NCBI GenBank assembly: GCA_966250375.1
Contig: CBINHE010000013.1
Location: 1 to 62,906 of the forward strand
Source: CAMLDH01 sp966250375
Lineage (GTDB): Bacteria > Pseudomonadota > Gammaproteobacteria > Burkholderiales > Burkholderiaceae_D
DNA length: 62,906 nt
Direction of reading: 5' to 3'
Numbering within the stretch: position 1 is the stretch's first letter; every line of letters begins with the position of its first letter. The position numbers and the translations under genes were made by a program. The notes below the pieces were generated by a model. The model saw nothing but the letters and a program-made list of their open reading frames with translations, ran no database searches and was not told the DNA's origin. Positions 1 to 8,221 of this stretch are shown here, piece after piece.

Positions 1-78
1 CGGACAACAGCTTAAACTACCGACTCAGACTGTCTCAAATTCGGGATCCACTATACGGCGTACTGACAGGATTGATTT

Positions 79-1737
79 CTACAGCACTTCACTCGCATGG
101 TCCGCCAAACGTGAACGCTCGCCCCGCGCCAGTGTCACATGCCCGCTGTGTGACCAACCCTTGAAGCGATCCACCACATACGTCAGGCCGCTGGAACCTT
201 CCGTCAGATAAGGCGTGTCGATCTGCGCGATATTGCCGAGGCAAATAATCTTTGTGCCGGGACCGGCGCGTGTGACCAATGTCTTGATTTGTTTCGGTGT
301 CAGGTTCTGGGCTTCGTCGATGATCAGGAATTTATTGACGAAAGTACGGCCGCGCATGAAGTTGAGCGACTTGATCTTGATGCGTGAGCGGATCAGGTCT
401 TGCGTCGCCGCGCGTCCCCATTCGCCGGCATCGGAATCGGATTTGTTCAATACTTCGAGGTTGTCGTCGAAAGCGCCCATCCATGGCGACATCTTCTCTT
501 CTTCGGTACCGGGCAGGAAACCGATATCTTCGCCGACCGGCACGGTCACGCGGGTGACGATGATTTCATTGTAGAGCTTGGTTTCCAGTACTTGGGCCAA
601 GCCTGCTGCAAGTGCCAGCAAGGTTTTTCCGGTGCCTGCCTGACCCAGCAAGGTGACGAAATCGCATTCTGGATTCATCAGCAGATTGAGCGCAAAATTC
701 TGCTCGCGATTGCGCGCCGTGATGCCCCATACGCCGTTCTTGGCATGTCCATAATCGCGCAGCGTCTGGATGACCGCTGTCTTGCCGTTGATTTGCGTGA
801 CCTGTCCGTAGAACGACGCTTCGCCATTTTTCGGTTCCATGAACACAAATTGATTGACCAGGAAAGATGGCACCAGCGGGCCGGTCAAGCGGTAGTAGGT
901 GTAGCCTGTGCCATTCCTGTTTTCCTGCCACGACTCGATTCCCTTGCCGTGCTTGTTCCAGAAATCATCCGGCAATTGCAGGATGCCGGCGTAGAGTAGG
1001 TCGGTGTCTTCCAGTACGTGGTCGTTGAAGTACTCTTCTGCGGGCAACCCCATCGCGCGAGCCTTGATGCGCATGTTGATGTCTTTCGATACCAACACGA
1101 TGGGGCGGCCGGGATGCTGACTTTCCAGTGCACGCACCACGCCGAGAATCTGGTTGTCCGCCTTGCCGATAGGAAGACCTTCCGGCAAGACAGCATCTTG
1201 CAGCCTCGTTTGGAAGAGGAGGCGGCCTTTCGCTTCTTTGTTTCCCAGCTTGGACAGAAGAATGCCGCCTTCAATCTCATGTTCTTCGATACCGGCAACG
1301 AGTGCGTCCAGTGAACGCGACACTTGCCGTGCATTGCGGGCGACTTCCGACATGCCTTTTTTGTGGTTGTCCAATTCTTCGAGCGTGACCATCGGCAGAT
1401 AGACGTCATGCTCCTCAAAACGGAACAGTGATGTCGGATCGTGCATCAATACATTGGTGTCGAGTACGAACAATTTGGTGACGCCTGCCTTGTCCGCAAT
1501 GCGGCTGGTATTCGATTTGATGTGCGACTCGACCGCTTTTGGTTTTGCTGAGCGGGATTTTTCTGCAGGCGCCTTTTCAGACGACTTGGCGCGCGCCACT
1601 GGTACAGCTTCTTTTTTTGGCGCCATTTTTTCAACTAGTGCAATGGCGGGTTTGACGGGCTTGCCTTTTTCCGCCTTTGGATAATCATGCGGAGACAATA
1701 ATGCTGCAGGTTTTGTCGGTATTTTGGGCAGGGGCAT
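79..1737 (-). CDS. phoH: PhoH-family ATPase with N-terminal PIN domain
   Basis: 552 residues. Residues 1-85 are Lys/Ala/Pro-rich and look disordered. A PIN nuclease-like domain follows (about 88-235) with its first acidic residue in LDTNVLMHD (Asp93). The C-terminal half is a PhoH P-loop NTPase with Walker A GQAGTGKT (about 365-372) and Walker B FLIIDEAQN (about 470-478). The PIN-PhoH order is the PhoH2/YlaK type, associated with RNA unwinding and cleavage; the cellular role is not fixed by sequence. It is the last gene of the leftward group, separated from bcp by 209 bp that include a terminator, so it should have its own promoter. Confidence 0.93.
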   Translation of the reverse strand: MPLPKIPTKPAALLSPHDYPKAEKGKPVKPAIALVEKMAPKKEAVPVARAKSSEKAPAEKSRSAKPKAVESHIKSNTSRIADKAGVTKLFVLDTNVLMHDPTSLFRFEEHDVYLPMVTLEELDNHKKGMSEVARNARQVSRSLDALVAGIEEHEIEGGILLSKLGNKEAKGRLLFQTRLQDAVLPEGLPIGKADNQILGVVRALESQHPGRPIVLVSKDINMRIKARAMGLPAEEYFNDHVLEDTDLLYAGILQLPDDFWNKHGKGIESWQENRNGTGYTYYRLTGPLVPSFLVNQFVFMEPKNGEASFYGQVTQINGKTAVIQTLRDYGHAKNGVWGITARNREQNFALNLLMNPECDFVTLLGQAGTGKTLLALAAGLAQVLETKLYNEIIVTRVTVPVGEDIGFLPGTEEEKMSPWMGAFDDNLEVLNKSDSDAGEWGRAATQDLIRSRIKIKSLNFMRGRTFVNKFLIIDEAQNLTPKQIKTLVTRAGPGTKIICLGNIAQIDTPYLTEGSSGLTYVVDRFKGWSHSGHVTLARGERSRLADHASEVL

Positions 1738-1856
1738 CAGAACCTCAGTCTAAAAGTTTTGGGTGTACGACTTTTGTCACAATGCAAACGGCATGAAACG
1801 AACGAAGAACAGCGCAAAAAATCAATTTGGAAAAGTGAAGCGAAATCGCAAAACAA

Positions 1857-1902
1857 AAAAGCCGTTTTGGAAAGGCATGGCGCCTCTTCCACAAACGGCT
1901 TT
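1857..1902 (-). terminator. Rho-independent terminator of bcp
   Basis: A long stem lies just downstream of the bcp stop codon. GCCGTTT pairs with AAACGGC, and an inner TGGAA/TTCCA plus AGGC/GCCT extend the stem. On the minus strand it is followed directly by a T tract, seen as an A run at 1855-1860 on the plus strand. It separates bcp from phoH. Confidence 0.8.
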
Positions 1903-1946
1903 CCGAGAAAAATTTCTTTTGAATTCAATGGGTTTTATACATCTTT

Positions 1947-2423
1947 TTAAGCAAGAGCCTTCACATACTCCAGCACTTCATCGACGTGTCCAGGCACTTT
2001 CACTCCACGCCATTCTTTCACCAATTTGCCTGTTCCGTCAATCACAAAAGTGGAGCGTTCCACGCCACGCGCTTGCTTGCCATACATGGTCTTCATTTTC
2101 ATTACATCGAACATGATGCAGACCGTTTCATCAGGGTCGGAGATCAATTCGAACGGCAATCCCAATTTGCCTTTGAAGCCATCATGCGAACGAATGCTGT
2201 CACGACTGATGCCGAAGATTTCCGTATTCGCTTGTTTGAACTGATCGTGCAAATCGCGAAATCGCATGCTCTCGGTTGTGCAGCCTGGCGTGTTGTCCTT
2301 CGGATAGAAGTACAATACAATTTTTTTGCCCTTGTGCGCAGACAGTTGGAATGGTTGGCTACCGGTCATGGCGATGGAAAAATCAGGCACAACTTTATTG
2401 AGTGCGGATGGGCTGTCTACCAT
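1947..2423 (-). CDS. bcp: Thiol peroxidase, BCP/PrxQ-type peroxiredoxin
   Basis: 158 residues of AhpC/TSA thioredoxin fold. The peroxidatic cysteine sits in FYPKDNTPGCTTE (Cys48). The family reduces hydroperoxides with thioredoxin as electron donor in the cytoplasm. The second cysteine found five residues later in E. coli BCP is absent here (CTTES-M), so this is a variant lacking that resolving cysteine; another cysteine occurs near residue 107. An AGGAG ribosome site precedes the ATG. A strong terminator follows. Confidence 0.93.
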   Translation of the reverse strand: MVDSPSALNKVVPDFSIAMTGSQPFQLSAHKGKKIVLYFYPKDNTPGCTTESMRFRDLHDQFKQANTEIFGISRDSIRSHDGFKGKLGLPFELISDPDETVCIMFDVMKMKTMYGKQARGVERSTFVIDGTGKLVKEWRGVKVPGHVDEVLEYVKALA

Positions 2424-2591
2424 GGTGCTCTCCTGGTCCAGTTAGTGGTATGGGTTCGCTTGTGGCGAAGGTATAAATTCTTGCGAGATACTTCTGCGTG
2501 CGCGGCGATTCCTGGCGCAAGACGGTTGATATTTCGGAAGATTGGAGCATGCGTGGAAATCCGCCTGCATCAATCTTTGCTGAGCCGAGGC

Positions 2592-3533
2592 TCAGGTTCT
2601 TTGAACGATCAATTCGCCGGATCGTCCCGGTATTTCGCCCCAACTGATTGGAGAGGTTGGCAACGCTTGATTTTTTACGTGCTGGTAATGGTCCGCCATC
2701 GACACCAAATCGTAGCCTTGCGCCTGCCAGCCCATCAGCAATTGTTCGAATATGGGGGCAAGTTTCTGGCCTTCAAGCTCCGCATGCAAGGTGAATACGT
2801 GATCACGCGGCGTCGCAGTGAGATTCAAGATGGTGGTGGAAAGATTCGACAGATCGATGACCGTACCGCCGATGCTCCGGCCCAGCAATTCATCCAGAGT
2901 GGGCAAGGTGGTGGGTAGCTGAATGCAAGCGCGTGTTTCCCCCGAAGATGTGAGTCGATGCGGTCCTGCCGCGGAATCAAGTAGTGCGCCGGCTGCCGTC
3001 AGCGGCGCGCGCCCATCGGATGCATAGGCGATGCCAAACGCATCCAGTTGCAAGAACGCGGCATCATTCATTTGCCAGCCTGCCGCGCCATGCGTCTTCG
3101 GCACTGCACCGAAAATAGTGGTGAACCGGTCGAACGACAGTTGCATCTGTTTGCGGGTCCACGCCGTATCACGCTGACGCACGTTGTCTTGCCATACCAC
3201 GTGATCCCAAGTATGGATGCCGCATTCGAAGCCGGCATTGTGTACTGCGCGCATTTCAGCCACGCAATCCCGACCAATATCGGGCGCGGGCAACAGCACG
3301 CCATACATCAGGGTTTTTATCCCGTAATGTTCGACCACCGAGGTGCGTGAAACCTTCTGGAAAAATCCGGGCCGGAATACCCTGCGCAATGCCCAGCCAG
3401 TGTGATCCGGTCCGAGCGAAAACAGGAAGCTCGCGTTGGCGTTGTGCCTTTTCAAGAGGCGTACTAGGTTCGATACGCCTTCACGGGTACCACGGTATGT
3501 GTCTACATCGATTTTGAGTGTGAGAACGGGCAC
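2592..3533 (-). CDS. arnD: ArnD-type deformylase, polysaccharide deacetylase family
   Basis: 313 residues. NodB-like deacetylase fold beginning LTLKIDVDTYRGT, with the acidic pair at the start and the metal-ligand region GIHTWDHVVWQ near residues 100-110. ArnD removes the formyl group from undecaprenyl-phosphate 4-deoxy-4-formamido-L-arabinose at the inner membrane, giving the free amino sugar used by ArnT. It starts 3 bp after the decarboxylase stop codon and is the last gene of the arn operon. The neighbours make the assignment firm. Confidence 0.93.
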   Translation of the reverse strand: MPVLTLKIDVDTYRGTREGVSNLVRLLKRHNANASFLFSLGPDHTGWALRRVFRPGFFQKVSRTSVVEHYGIKTLMYGVLLPAPDIGRDCVAEMRAVHNAGFECGIHTWDHVVWQDNVRQRDTAWTRKQMQLSFDRFTTIFGAVPKTHGAAGWQMNDAAFLQLDAFGIAYASDGRAPLTAAGALLDSAAGPHRLTSSGETRACIQLPTTLPTLDELLGRSIGGTVIDLSNLSTTILNLTATPRDHVFTLHAELEGQKLAPIFEQLLMGWQAQGYDLVSMADHYQHVKNQALPTSPISWGEIPGRSGELIVQRT

Positions 3534-3536
3534 AAA

Positions 3537-4592
3537 TTAATCCATCAATGCCTTCGCTTCCGCGACTTGGCTGCGATAGGCATCGAAAATATTGCGTAGC
3601 GTATCGGCCATGGATGTGGTGGGCTTCCAGTCCAGTTCTTCGCAAGTATTCGTGATCTTCGGCACACGGTTTTGCACGTCTTGATAACCCTTGCCGTAGT
3701 AGGCTGCCGATGTGGTTTCGATTAATTGCACCTTCTTGGCGGATTCTGCATATTCTGGATATTCGGTCGCCAGCTTCAACATCATGGTGGCGAGATCACG
3801 GATCGAATAATTGTTGACCGGATTACCGATGTTATAGATCTTGCCGCTGGCGATGCCATCCTGGTTCGCGATGATTTTGGTCAGCGCGTCGATGCCGTCA
3901 TCGATATACGTGAACGCGCGCTTTTGCTGGCCGCCATCGACCAGGGAGATGTTTTCGCCGCGTACGATATGGCCGAAGAATTGCGTCACCACACGCGAGC
4001 TGCCTTCTTTCGGCGTATGGATCGAATCGAGGCCGGCGCCGATCCAGTTGAAGGGGCGGAACAAAGTGAAATTCAAACCTTCTTCCATGCCATAACCCCA
4101 GATCACGCGATCCATCAATTGCTTGGCGCACGAGTAAATCCAGCGCGGCTTGTTGATCGGCCCGCAAATCAGTTCGGATTGCTCCGGGTCGAATTCCTCG
4201 TCGTGGCACATGCCATATACTTCTGACGTGGATGGGAATACCAGATGCTTCTTGTATTTTGCGGCGGAGCGCACGATTGGCAGGTTGGCTTCGAAGTCGA
4301 GTTCGAATACGCGTAGCGGTTGCTTGACATAGGTCGATGGTGTCGCAATCGCGACCAGCGGCAGAATCACGTCACACTTCTTGACGTGATACTCGACCCA
4401 TTCCTTGTTGATCGTGATGTCACCTTCAAAAAAATGCATGCGCGATTTGTACGCATCATTTTCGAGGATGCCAGTAATACGATCCTTCATCATGTCCATG
4501 CCATAAACATGCCAGTCGGTGGTTTCCAGAATGCGTTTGGAAAGATGGTGACCGATGAAACCGTTGACGCCGAGGATGAGGACTTTTTTCAT
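3537..4592 (-). CDS. UDP-glucuronate decarboxylase (ArnA C-terminal domain as a separate protein)
   Basis: 351 residues from the ATG at 4592. An upstream in-frame start at 4655 would add 21 residues of poor family match. Short-chain dehydrogenase fold: nucleotide motif GVNGFIGHH at the start, catalytic STSEVYG, then YSCAKQL (Tyr-x3-Lys), and KRAFTYIDDGIDAL carrying the Arg that the E. coli ArnA decarboxylase domain needs. It oxidises and decarboxylates UDP-glucuronate to the UDP-4-keto-pentose. In enterobacteria this domain is fused behind the formyltransferase; here the two are separate genes, formyltransferase first, 89 bp apart. Confidence 0.9.
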   Translation of the reverse strand: MKKVLILGVNGFIGHHLSKRILETTDWHVYGMDMMKDRITGILENDAYKSRMHFFEGDITINKEWVEYHVKKCDVILPLVAIATPSTYVKQPLRVFELDFEANLPIVRSAAKYKKHLVFPSTSEVYGMCHDEEFDPEQSELICGPINKPRWIYSCAKQLMDRVIWGYGMEEGLNFTLFRPFNWIGAGLDSIHTPKEGSSRVVTQFFGHIVRGENISLVDGGQQKRAFTYIDDGIDALTKIIANQDGIASGKIYNIGNPVNNYSIRDLATMMLKLATEYPEYAESAKKVQLIETTSAAYYGKGYQDVQNRVPKITNTCEELDWKPTTSMADTLRNIFDAYRSQVAEAKALMD

Positions 4593-4681
4593 ATGAGGTT
4601 CTTTAATTTTTTTGCCGTCTTCCAATGCATGAAGAATTTTCAGGGGCAAGCGCAAGGCTTGATTGAAACTCTTCGCAAGGA

Positions 4682-5584
4682 TCAGGACAACGATAGGGCT
4701 TGTTGCAATTCCATAGGCGAAACGGGGCGTCCATCCGCCAACAATTCTTGGATCAAGAGCGCACGGCTATCGCCGCACACGCCAAAAATGCAATTATCCA
4801 CTACTGCCAAACCCGGCGGCAAATTAGCTTGATTCATGCGGGACAAGTGAGCCTTGCCAATAATAAAAATTTTTTTGCCGATGGTAGTCCAGGCACCAGG
4901 ATAGGGCGGGGCAACCGCGCGATGCAGGTTGTACACTGCTTGCGCTGGCTGCGACCAGTCAATGCGGCCATCTTCCGGCTTGCGGCCGCCAAAGTAGCTA
5001 CCTTTAGACAGGTCATTCGGCAGTTTGGATGTCCGGCCAGCCAGCATGGCGGGCAATACGTTCCACAGAGTCTGTTCGGCCGCGACCGTCAATTTACCGA
5101 ATACTTCATACGCAGTGTCATCCGGCAGAATCGGCACCGATGTTTGCGCGACAATCGCGCCGGCGTCGGGTTTGGCGGCCATCTCGTGCAGCGTCGCGCC
5201 GGTCTCTGTTTCGCCGTGCAGTACAGCCCAGTTCACCGGTACCCGGCCGCGGTATTTCGGCAACAGCGAGCCGTGCATGTTATACGCGCCGTGTTTGGCT
5301 AGTGCCAGCAACGCGACCGGCAGCATGTGGCGGTAATAAAAACTGAAGATGAAATCCGGTTGCGCCGCCTGCACCTTTGCATACAGTTCGGGTGATGTCG
5401 GATCGTCCGATGTCAGGAATGGAATGCCGTGCTCTTCGCACAGTGCGGCGACCGAGTCGAACCAGATGGTTTCGGCCGGATTGTCTTTGTGTGTGACGAC
5501 TAGCGCGATGTCGATGCCACGCGCCAGCAGCACTTTAATGCAACGCACCCCGACGTTATGGTAGGCAAAGACGACAGCTCGCAT
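4682..5584 (-). CDS. UDP-Ara4N formyltransferase (ArnA N-terminal domain as a separate protein)
   Basis: 300 residues. Formyltransferase fold with NMHGSLLPKYRGR, the Asn and His of the catalytic triad with the family's substrate loop, and the later Asp in AKPDAGAIV. It transfers formyl from N10-formyltetrahydrofolate to the 4-amino group of UDP-4-amino-4-deoxy-L-arabinose. The start ATG overlaps the arnC stop (ATGA at 5582-5585 on the complement), so translation is probably coupled. It is the free-standing equivalent of the N-terminal half of ArnA. Confidence 0.92.
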   Translation of the reverse strand: MRAVVFAYHNVGVRCIKVLLARGIDIALVVTHKDNPAETIWFDSVAALCEEHGIPFLTSDDPTSPELYAKVQAAQPDFIFSFYYRHMLPVALLALAKHGAYNMHGSLLPKYRGRVPVNWAVLHGETETGATLHEMAAKPDAGAIVAQTSVPILPDDTAYEVFGKLTVAAEQTLWNVLPAMLAGRTSKLPNDLSKGSYFGGRKPEDGRIDWSQPAQAVYNLHRAVAPPYPGAWTTIGKKIFIIGKAHLSRMNQANLPPGLAVVDNCIFGVCGDSRALLIQELLADGRPVSPMELQQALSLS

Positions 5585-6561
5585 CAGGAACGGCTCTCTT
5601 GCGCTTGTTGTGCAGGAGGTGCCGGATCGGGCTCTTGCTGCAAAATCGCCTGCACCACATAGCGGGGACGTCCTCGCACCTGCTGGTAAATCCGTCCGAC
5701 ATATTCACCGACCAGGCCGATGCCGAACAGGATTACACCCATCAAGAAGAACGTGATCGCAAACAGCGTGAAGAGACCTTCCACTTCGGCGCCAAAGAGG
5801 AATCGTCGCGCCAGCAGCAGCACAAACAGCGCCGCCGAAACAAATGACAATCCGATGCCCAGCATTGAAAAGAACTGCAGCGGCATCAGCGAAAAACCGG
5901 TGATCAGGTCGAAGTTCAAACGGATCAGGCTGTACAGGGAGTATTTCGATTCACCGGCTGCGCGCTCCTCATGCTCGACAATGATCTCAGTCGGCTTGCG
6001 TGCAAACGTATAGGCCAGTGCCGGGACGAAGGTGTTGACTTCATTGCATTGATTGATCAAGTCGATTACGTTGCGGCCATACGCGCGCAGCATATTGCCC
6101 TGGTCCGTCATTTGGATATGTGTAATTTTTTCGCGCAGATGGTTCATCATGCGCGATGAGTGCGTGCGCCACGCGGAATCTTGCCGCTCGCGGCGAATCG
6201 AACCGACGTAATCGTAGCCTTCGCGCATCTTGGCGACCAGGTTGCCGATTTCTTCCGGCGGGTTTTGCAGGTCGGCGTCGAGTGTGATGACGATATCGCC
6301 GCGAGTGGCTTGGAAGCCGGCGAGGATCGCCATGTGCTGACCGTAATTGCCGTTGAATAGTACTGCGCGCGTCACATCGGGGCGCTGCCGAAATTGGTCT
6401 GCAAGAATCAGCGCGGTATTGTCGCGGCTGCCGTCATTGATGAACACGATTTCATACGTATACCCCAGCGCATCGAGCGCCGGATAGAGGCGCGCAAACA
6501 GCTTGGCGAGGCCGGCTTCTTCATTATAAACAGGAATGACGACGGACAGTTCTGGTTTCAT
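5584..6561 (-). CDS. arnC: Undecaprenyl-phosphate 4-deoxy-4-formamido-L-arabinose transferase
   Basis: 325 residues from the ATG at 6561; a TTG at 6576 would add five residues. GT2 fold with VVIPVYNEEAGL at the start and the DADLQNPPEEI metal/nucleotide motif near residue 95. Two C-terminal membrane segments around 225-250 and 262-288 match ArnC/DPM-like enzymes. It moves the formylated sugar from UDP to undecaprenyl phosphate on the cytoplasmic face of the inner membrane. It sits between arnB and the formyltransferase with minimal gaps. Confidence 0.93.
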   Translation of the reverse strand: MKPELSVVIPVYNEEAGLAKLFARLYPALDALGYTYEIVFINDGSRDNTALILADQFRQRPDVTRAVLFNGNYGQHMAILAGFQATRGDIVITLDADLQNPPEEIGNLVAKMREGYDYVGSIRRERQDSAWRTHSSRMMNHLREKITHIQMTDQGNMLRAYGRNVIDLINQCNEVNTFVPALAYTFARKPTEIIVEHEERAAGESKYSLYSLIRLNFDLITGFSLMPLQFFSMLGIGLSFVSAALFVLLLARRFLFGAEVEGLFTLFAITFFLMGVILFGIGLVGEYVGRIYQQVRGRPRYVVQAILQQEPDPAPPAQQAQESRS

Positions 6562-6576
6562 CAATGGCTGGTCCAA

Positions 6577-7698
6577 TTATTGAAGCACGGATTTTACCGC
6601 GTCAACAACGCGTTCGACATCGCTGTTTGTCATTGTGGGGAACAGCGGCAATGTAACAATCTGACGTCCGACATGTTCGGCAACCGGAAACATGCCTTCC
6701 TTGAAGCCGCGTTCGCGATACAGCGTGAACAGATGGATCGCTGCATAATGGTAGCCGATGCCGATGTTTTTCTCGATCATCTTTGCCATGAAATCGGCAC
6801 GCTTGATACGGTCTGGCAGCATGATTTGAAACATGTGCCAGTTTGCGTTTTCGAAATTGGCAAGCGGCAGTTGCGCGCCATATTGCGCTTCAAACGCGGT
6901 GCCGAAGCACGCAAAATAATGCTGTGCCAGTTGGCGACGCTTGTCGTTGAATTCTTCCAGATGCGCAAATTGCCCAAGGCCGATGGCGGCGGCTATGTCG
7001 GTCATATTGAATTTTCCGCCGAGAACATCGACATCAATGCCGTCGAGGCCGCTGCGAGTGACCCCTTGCAAGCGGTATTTTTCCGCCAGCCTGGCTTCTT
7101 CGGCATTGTTCAGCACCAGGCAACCGCCTTCCGAAGTCGTGATGTTTTTGTTGACCTGAAAACTGAACGACACCAAGTCGCCGAACGCGCCGATGCGCTT
7201 GCCTTTCCAAGTCGAGCCAATCGCTTGCGCCGCGTCTTCGACGATGCGCAGATTGTATTTTCGTGCGATCTCATACAGGCGGTCCATATCGACCGGCAGA
7301 CCTGCCATGTGGACTGGGATGATCGCTTTTGTGCGCGGCGTGATCGCGGCCTCGACCTTGTCCAGGTCGATGTTGCGTGTGGCCGGGTCGATGTCGGCAA
7401 ATACCGGCATGGCGCCTGTTTCGATAATTACATTGGCGGTGGCGACCCAGGAATTCGGCGTGGTAATAACTTCGTCACCCATACCGATACCGGCAACGCG
7501 CAACGCGATTTCCATCGTGCAGGTGCCAGAATTGAAGGTGCGTACCGGCCGGCCGCCGAAATATTCGGATAATTTCGCTTCGAACGCTTGTACTTTCGGA
7601 CCGCTGGTGAGCCAGCCGGAACGGAGTACATCTGCAACGGCGGCAATGGTGGCTTCGTCGATCGTCGGTTTGGTAAAGGGCAAGAAGGCTTGACTCAT
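6577..7698 (-). CDS. arnB: UDP-4-amino-4-deoxy-L-arabinose aminotransferase
   Basis: 373 residues from the ATG at 7698 (MSQAFLPF); the longer start at 7728 lacks family similarity. DegT/DnrJ/EryC1 PLP aminotransferase with the lysine motif SFSFQVNKNITTSEGG and the cofactor region EDAAQAIGS. It aminates the UDP-4-keto-pentose using glutamate. The next gene, arnC, begins 15 bp downstream. Cytoplasmic. Confidence 0.93.
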   Translation of the reverse strand: MSQAFLPFTKPTIDEATIAAVADVLRSGWLTSGPKVQAFEAKLSEYFGGRPVRTFNSGTCTMEIALRVAGIGMGDEVITTPNSWVATANVIIETGAMPVFADIDPATRNIDLDKVEAAITPRTKAIIPVHMAGLPVDMDRLYEIARKYNLRIVEDAAQAIGSTWKGKRIGAFGDLVSFSFQVNKNITTSEGGCLVLNNAEEARLAEKYRLQGVTRSGLDGIDVDVLGGKFNMTDIAAAIGLGQFAHLEEFNDKRRQLAQHYFACFGTAFEAQYGAQLPLANFENANWHMFQIMLPDRIKRADFMAKMIEKNIGIGYHYAAIHLFTLYRERGFKEGMFPVAEHVGRQIVTLPLFPTMTNSDVERVVDAVKSVLQ

Positions 7699-7828
7699 GG
7701 TTTTCCGAAAATAGATACAACACAGCATGGCTTGAAGAAAAGTCAGGCTATCGAGGGATTTGTTTATTTTTTAATGCAACCAATTGCTTGGGAAATAATG
7801 GTAAAAGCATCTGGCCAAACTGGATATG

Positions 7829-8200
7829 TCAGCTACGAGTCAACAATACGACACCCACAATGATCACGCCGATGGCCAGCAAGCGTTGCGCGGAAACGAC
7901 CTCGCCGAGAAAGTACCAGGCGCCGATGGCATTAATTACATAGCCAAGCGATAGCAGTGGATAGGCAACGGTTACATCGACGCGCGACAGACCGATAATC
8001 CATACCAGAACCGAGATTACGTAACAGCTTAATCCACCAATAATGGGAAGTTGTGTTGCAAGTTTCAAGCCGGTTGCAAACCAGTTTTCTGCGGTGAGGT
8101 GAATGGCGCCGACGGCATTGGTGCCTGCTTTCAGCAACAATTGTGCAAGGGCATTCAGGCAGATGCCGGTGAAGAGGAGGGCAAAGGTCGCTGCATTCAT
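7829..8200 (-). CDS. EamA/SMR-like membrane protein, probable ArnE/ArnF-type flippase subunit
   Basis: 123 residues with four predicted membrane helices (about 3-22, 45-65, 72-92, 98-120). The C-terminal segment resembles EamA/SMR proteins (VAYPLLSLGYVINAIGAWYFLGE). In enterobacteria ArnE and ArnF together flip the undecaprenyl-phosphate aminosugar across the inner membrane. Only one such gene is present here, between arnT and arnB, so a homodimer is the likely form (inference). A 130-bp gap to arnB is the largest inside the operon. Confidence 0.82.
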   Translation of the reverse strand: MNAATFALLFTGICLNALAQLLLKAGTNAVGAIHLTAENWFATGLKLATQLPIIGGLSCYVISVLVWIIGLSRVDVTVAYPLLSLGYVINAIGAWYFLGEVVSAQRLLAIGVIIVGVVLLTRS

Positions 8201-8221
8201 ATTTCGGTGTTCATGGAAATG

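Noticed and set aside
6394..7572. 392-codon open frame on the plus strand opposite arnB
   Set aside because: It overlaps arnB and arnC fully, with no family match or ribosome site.
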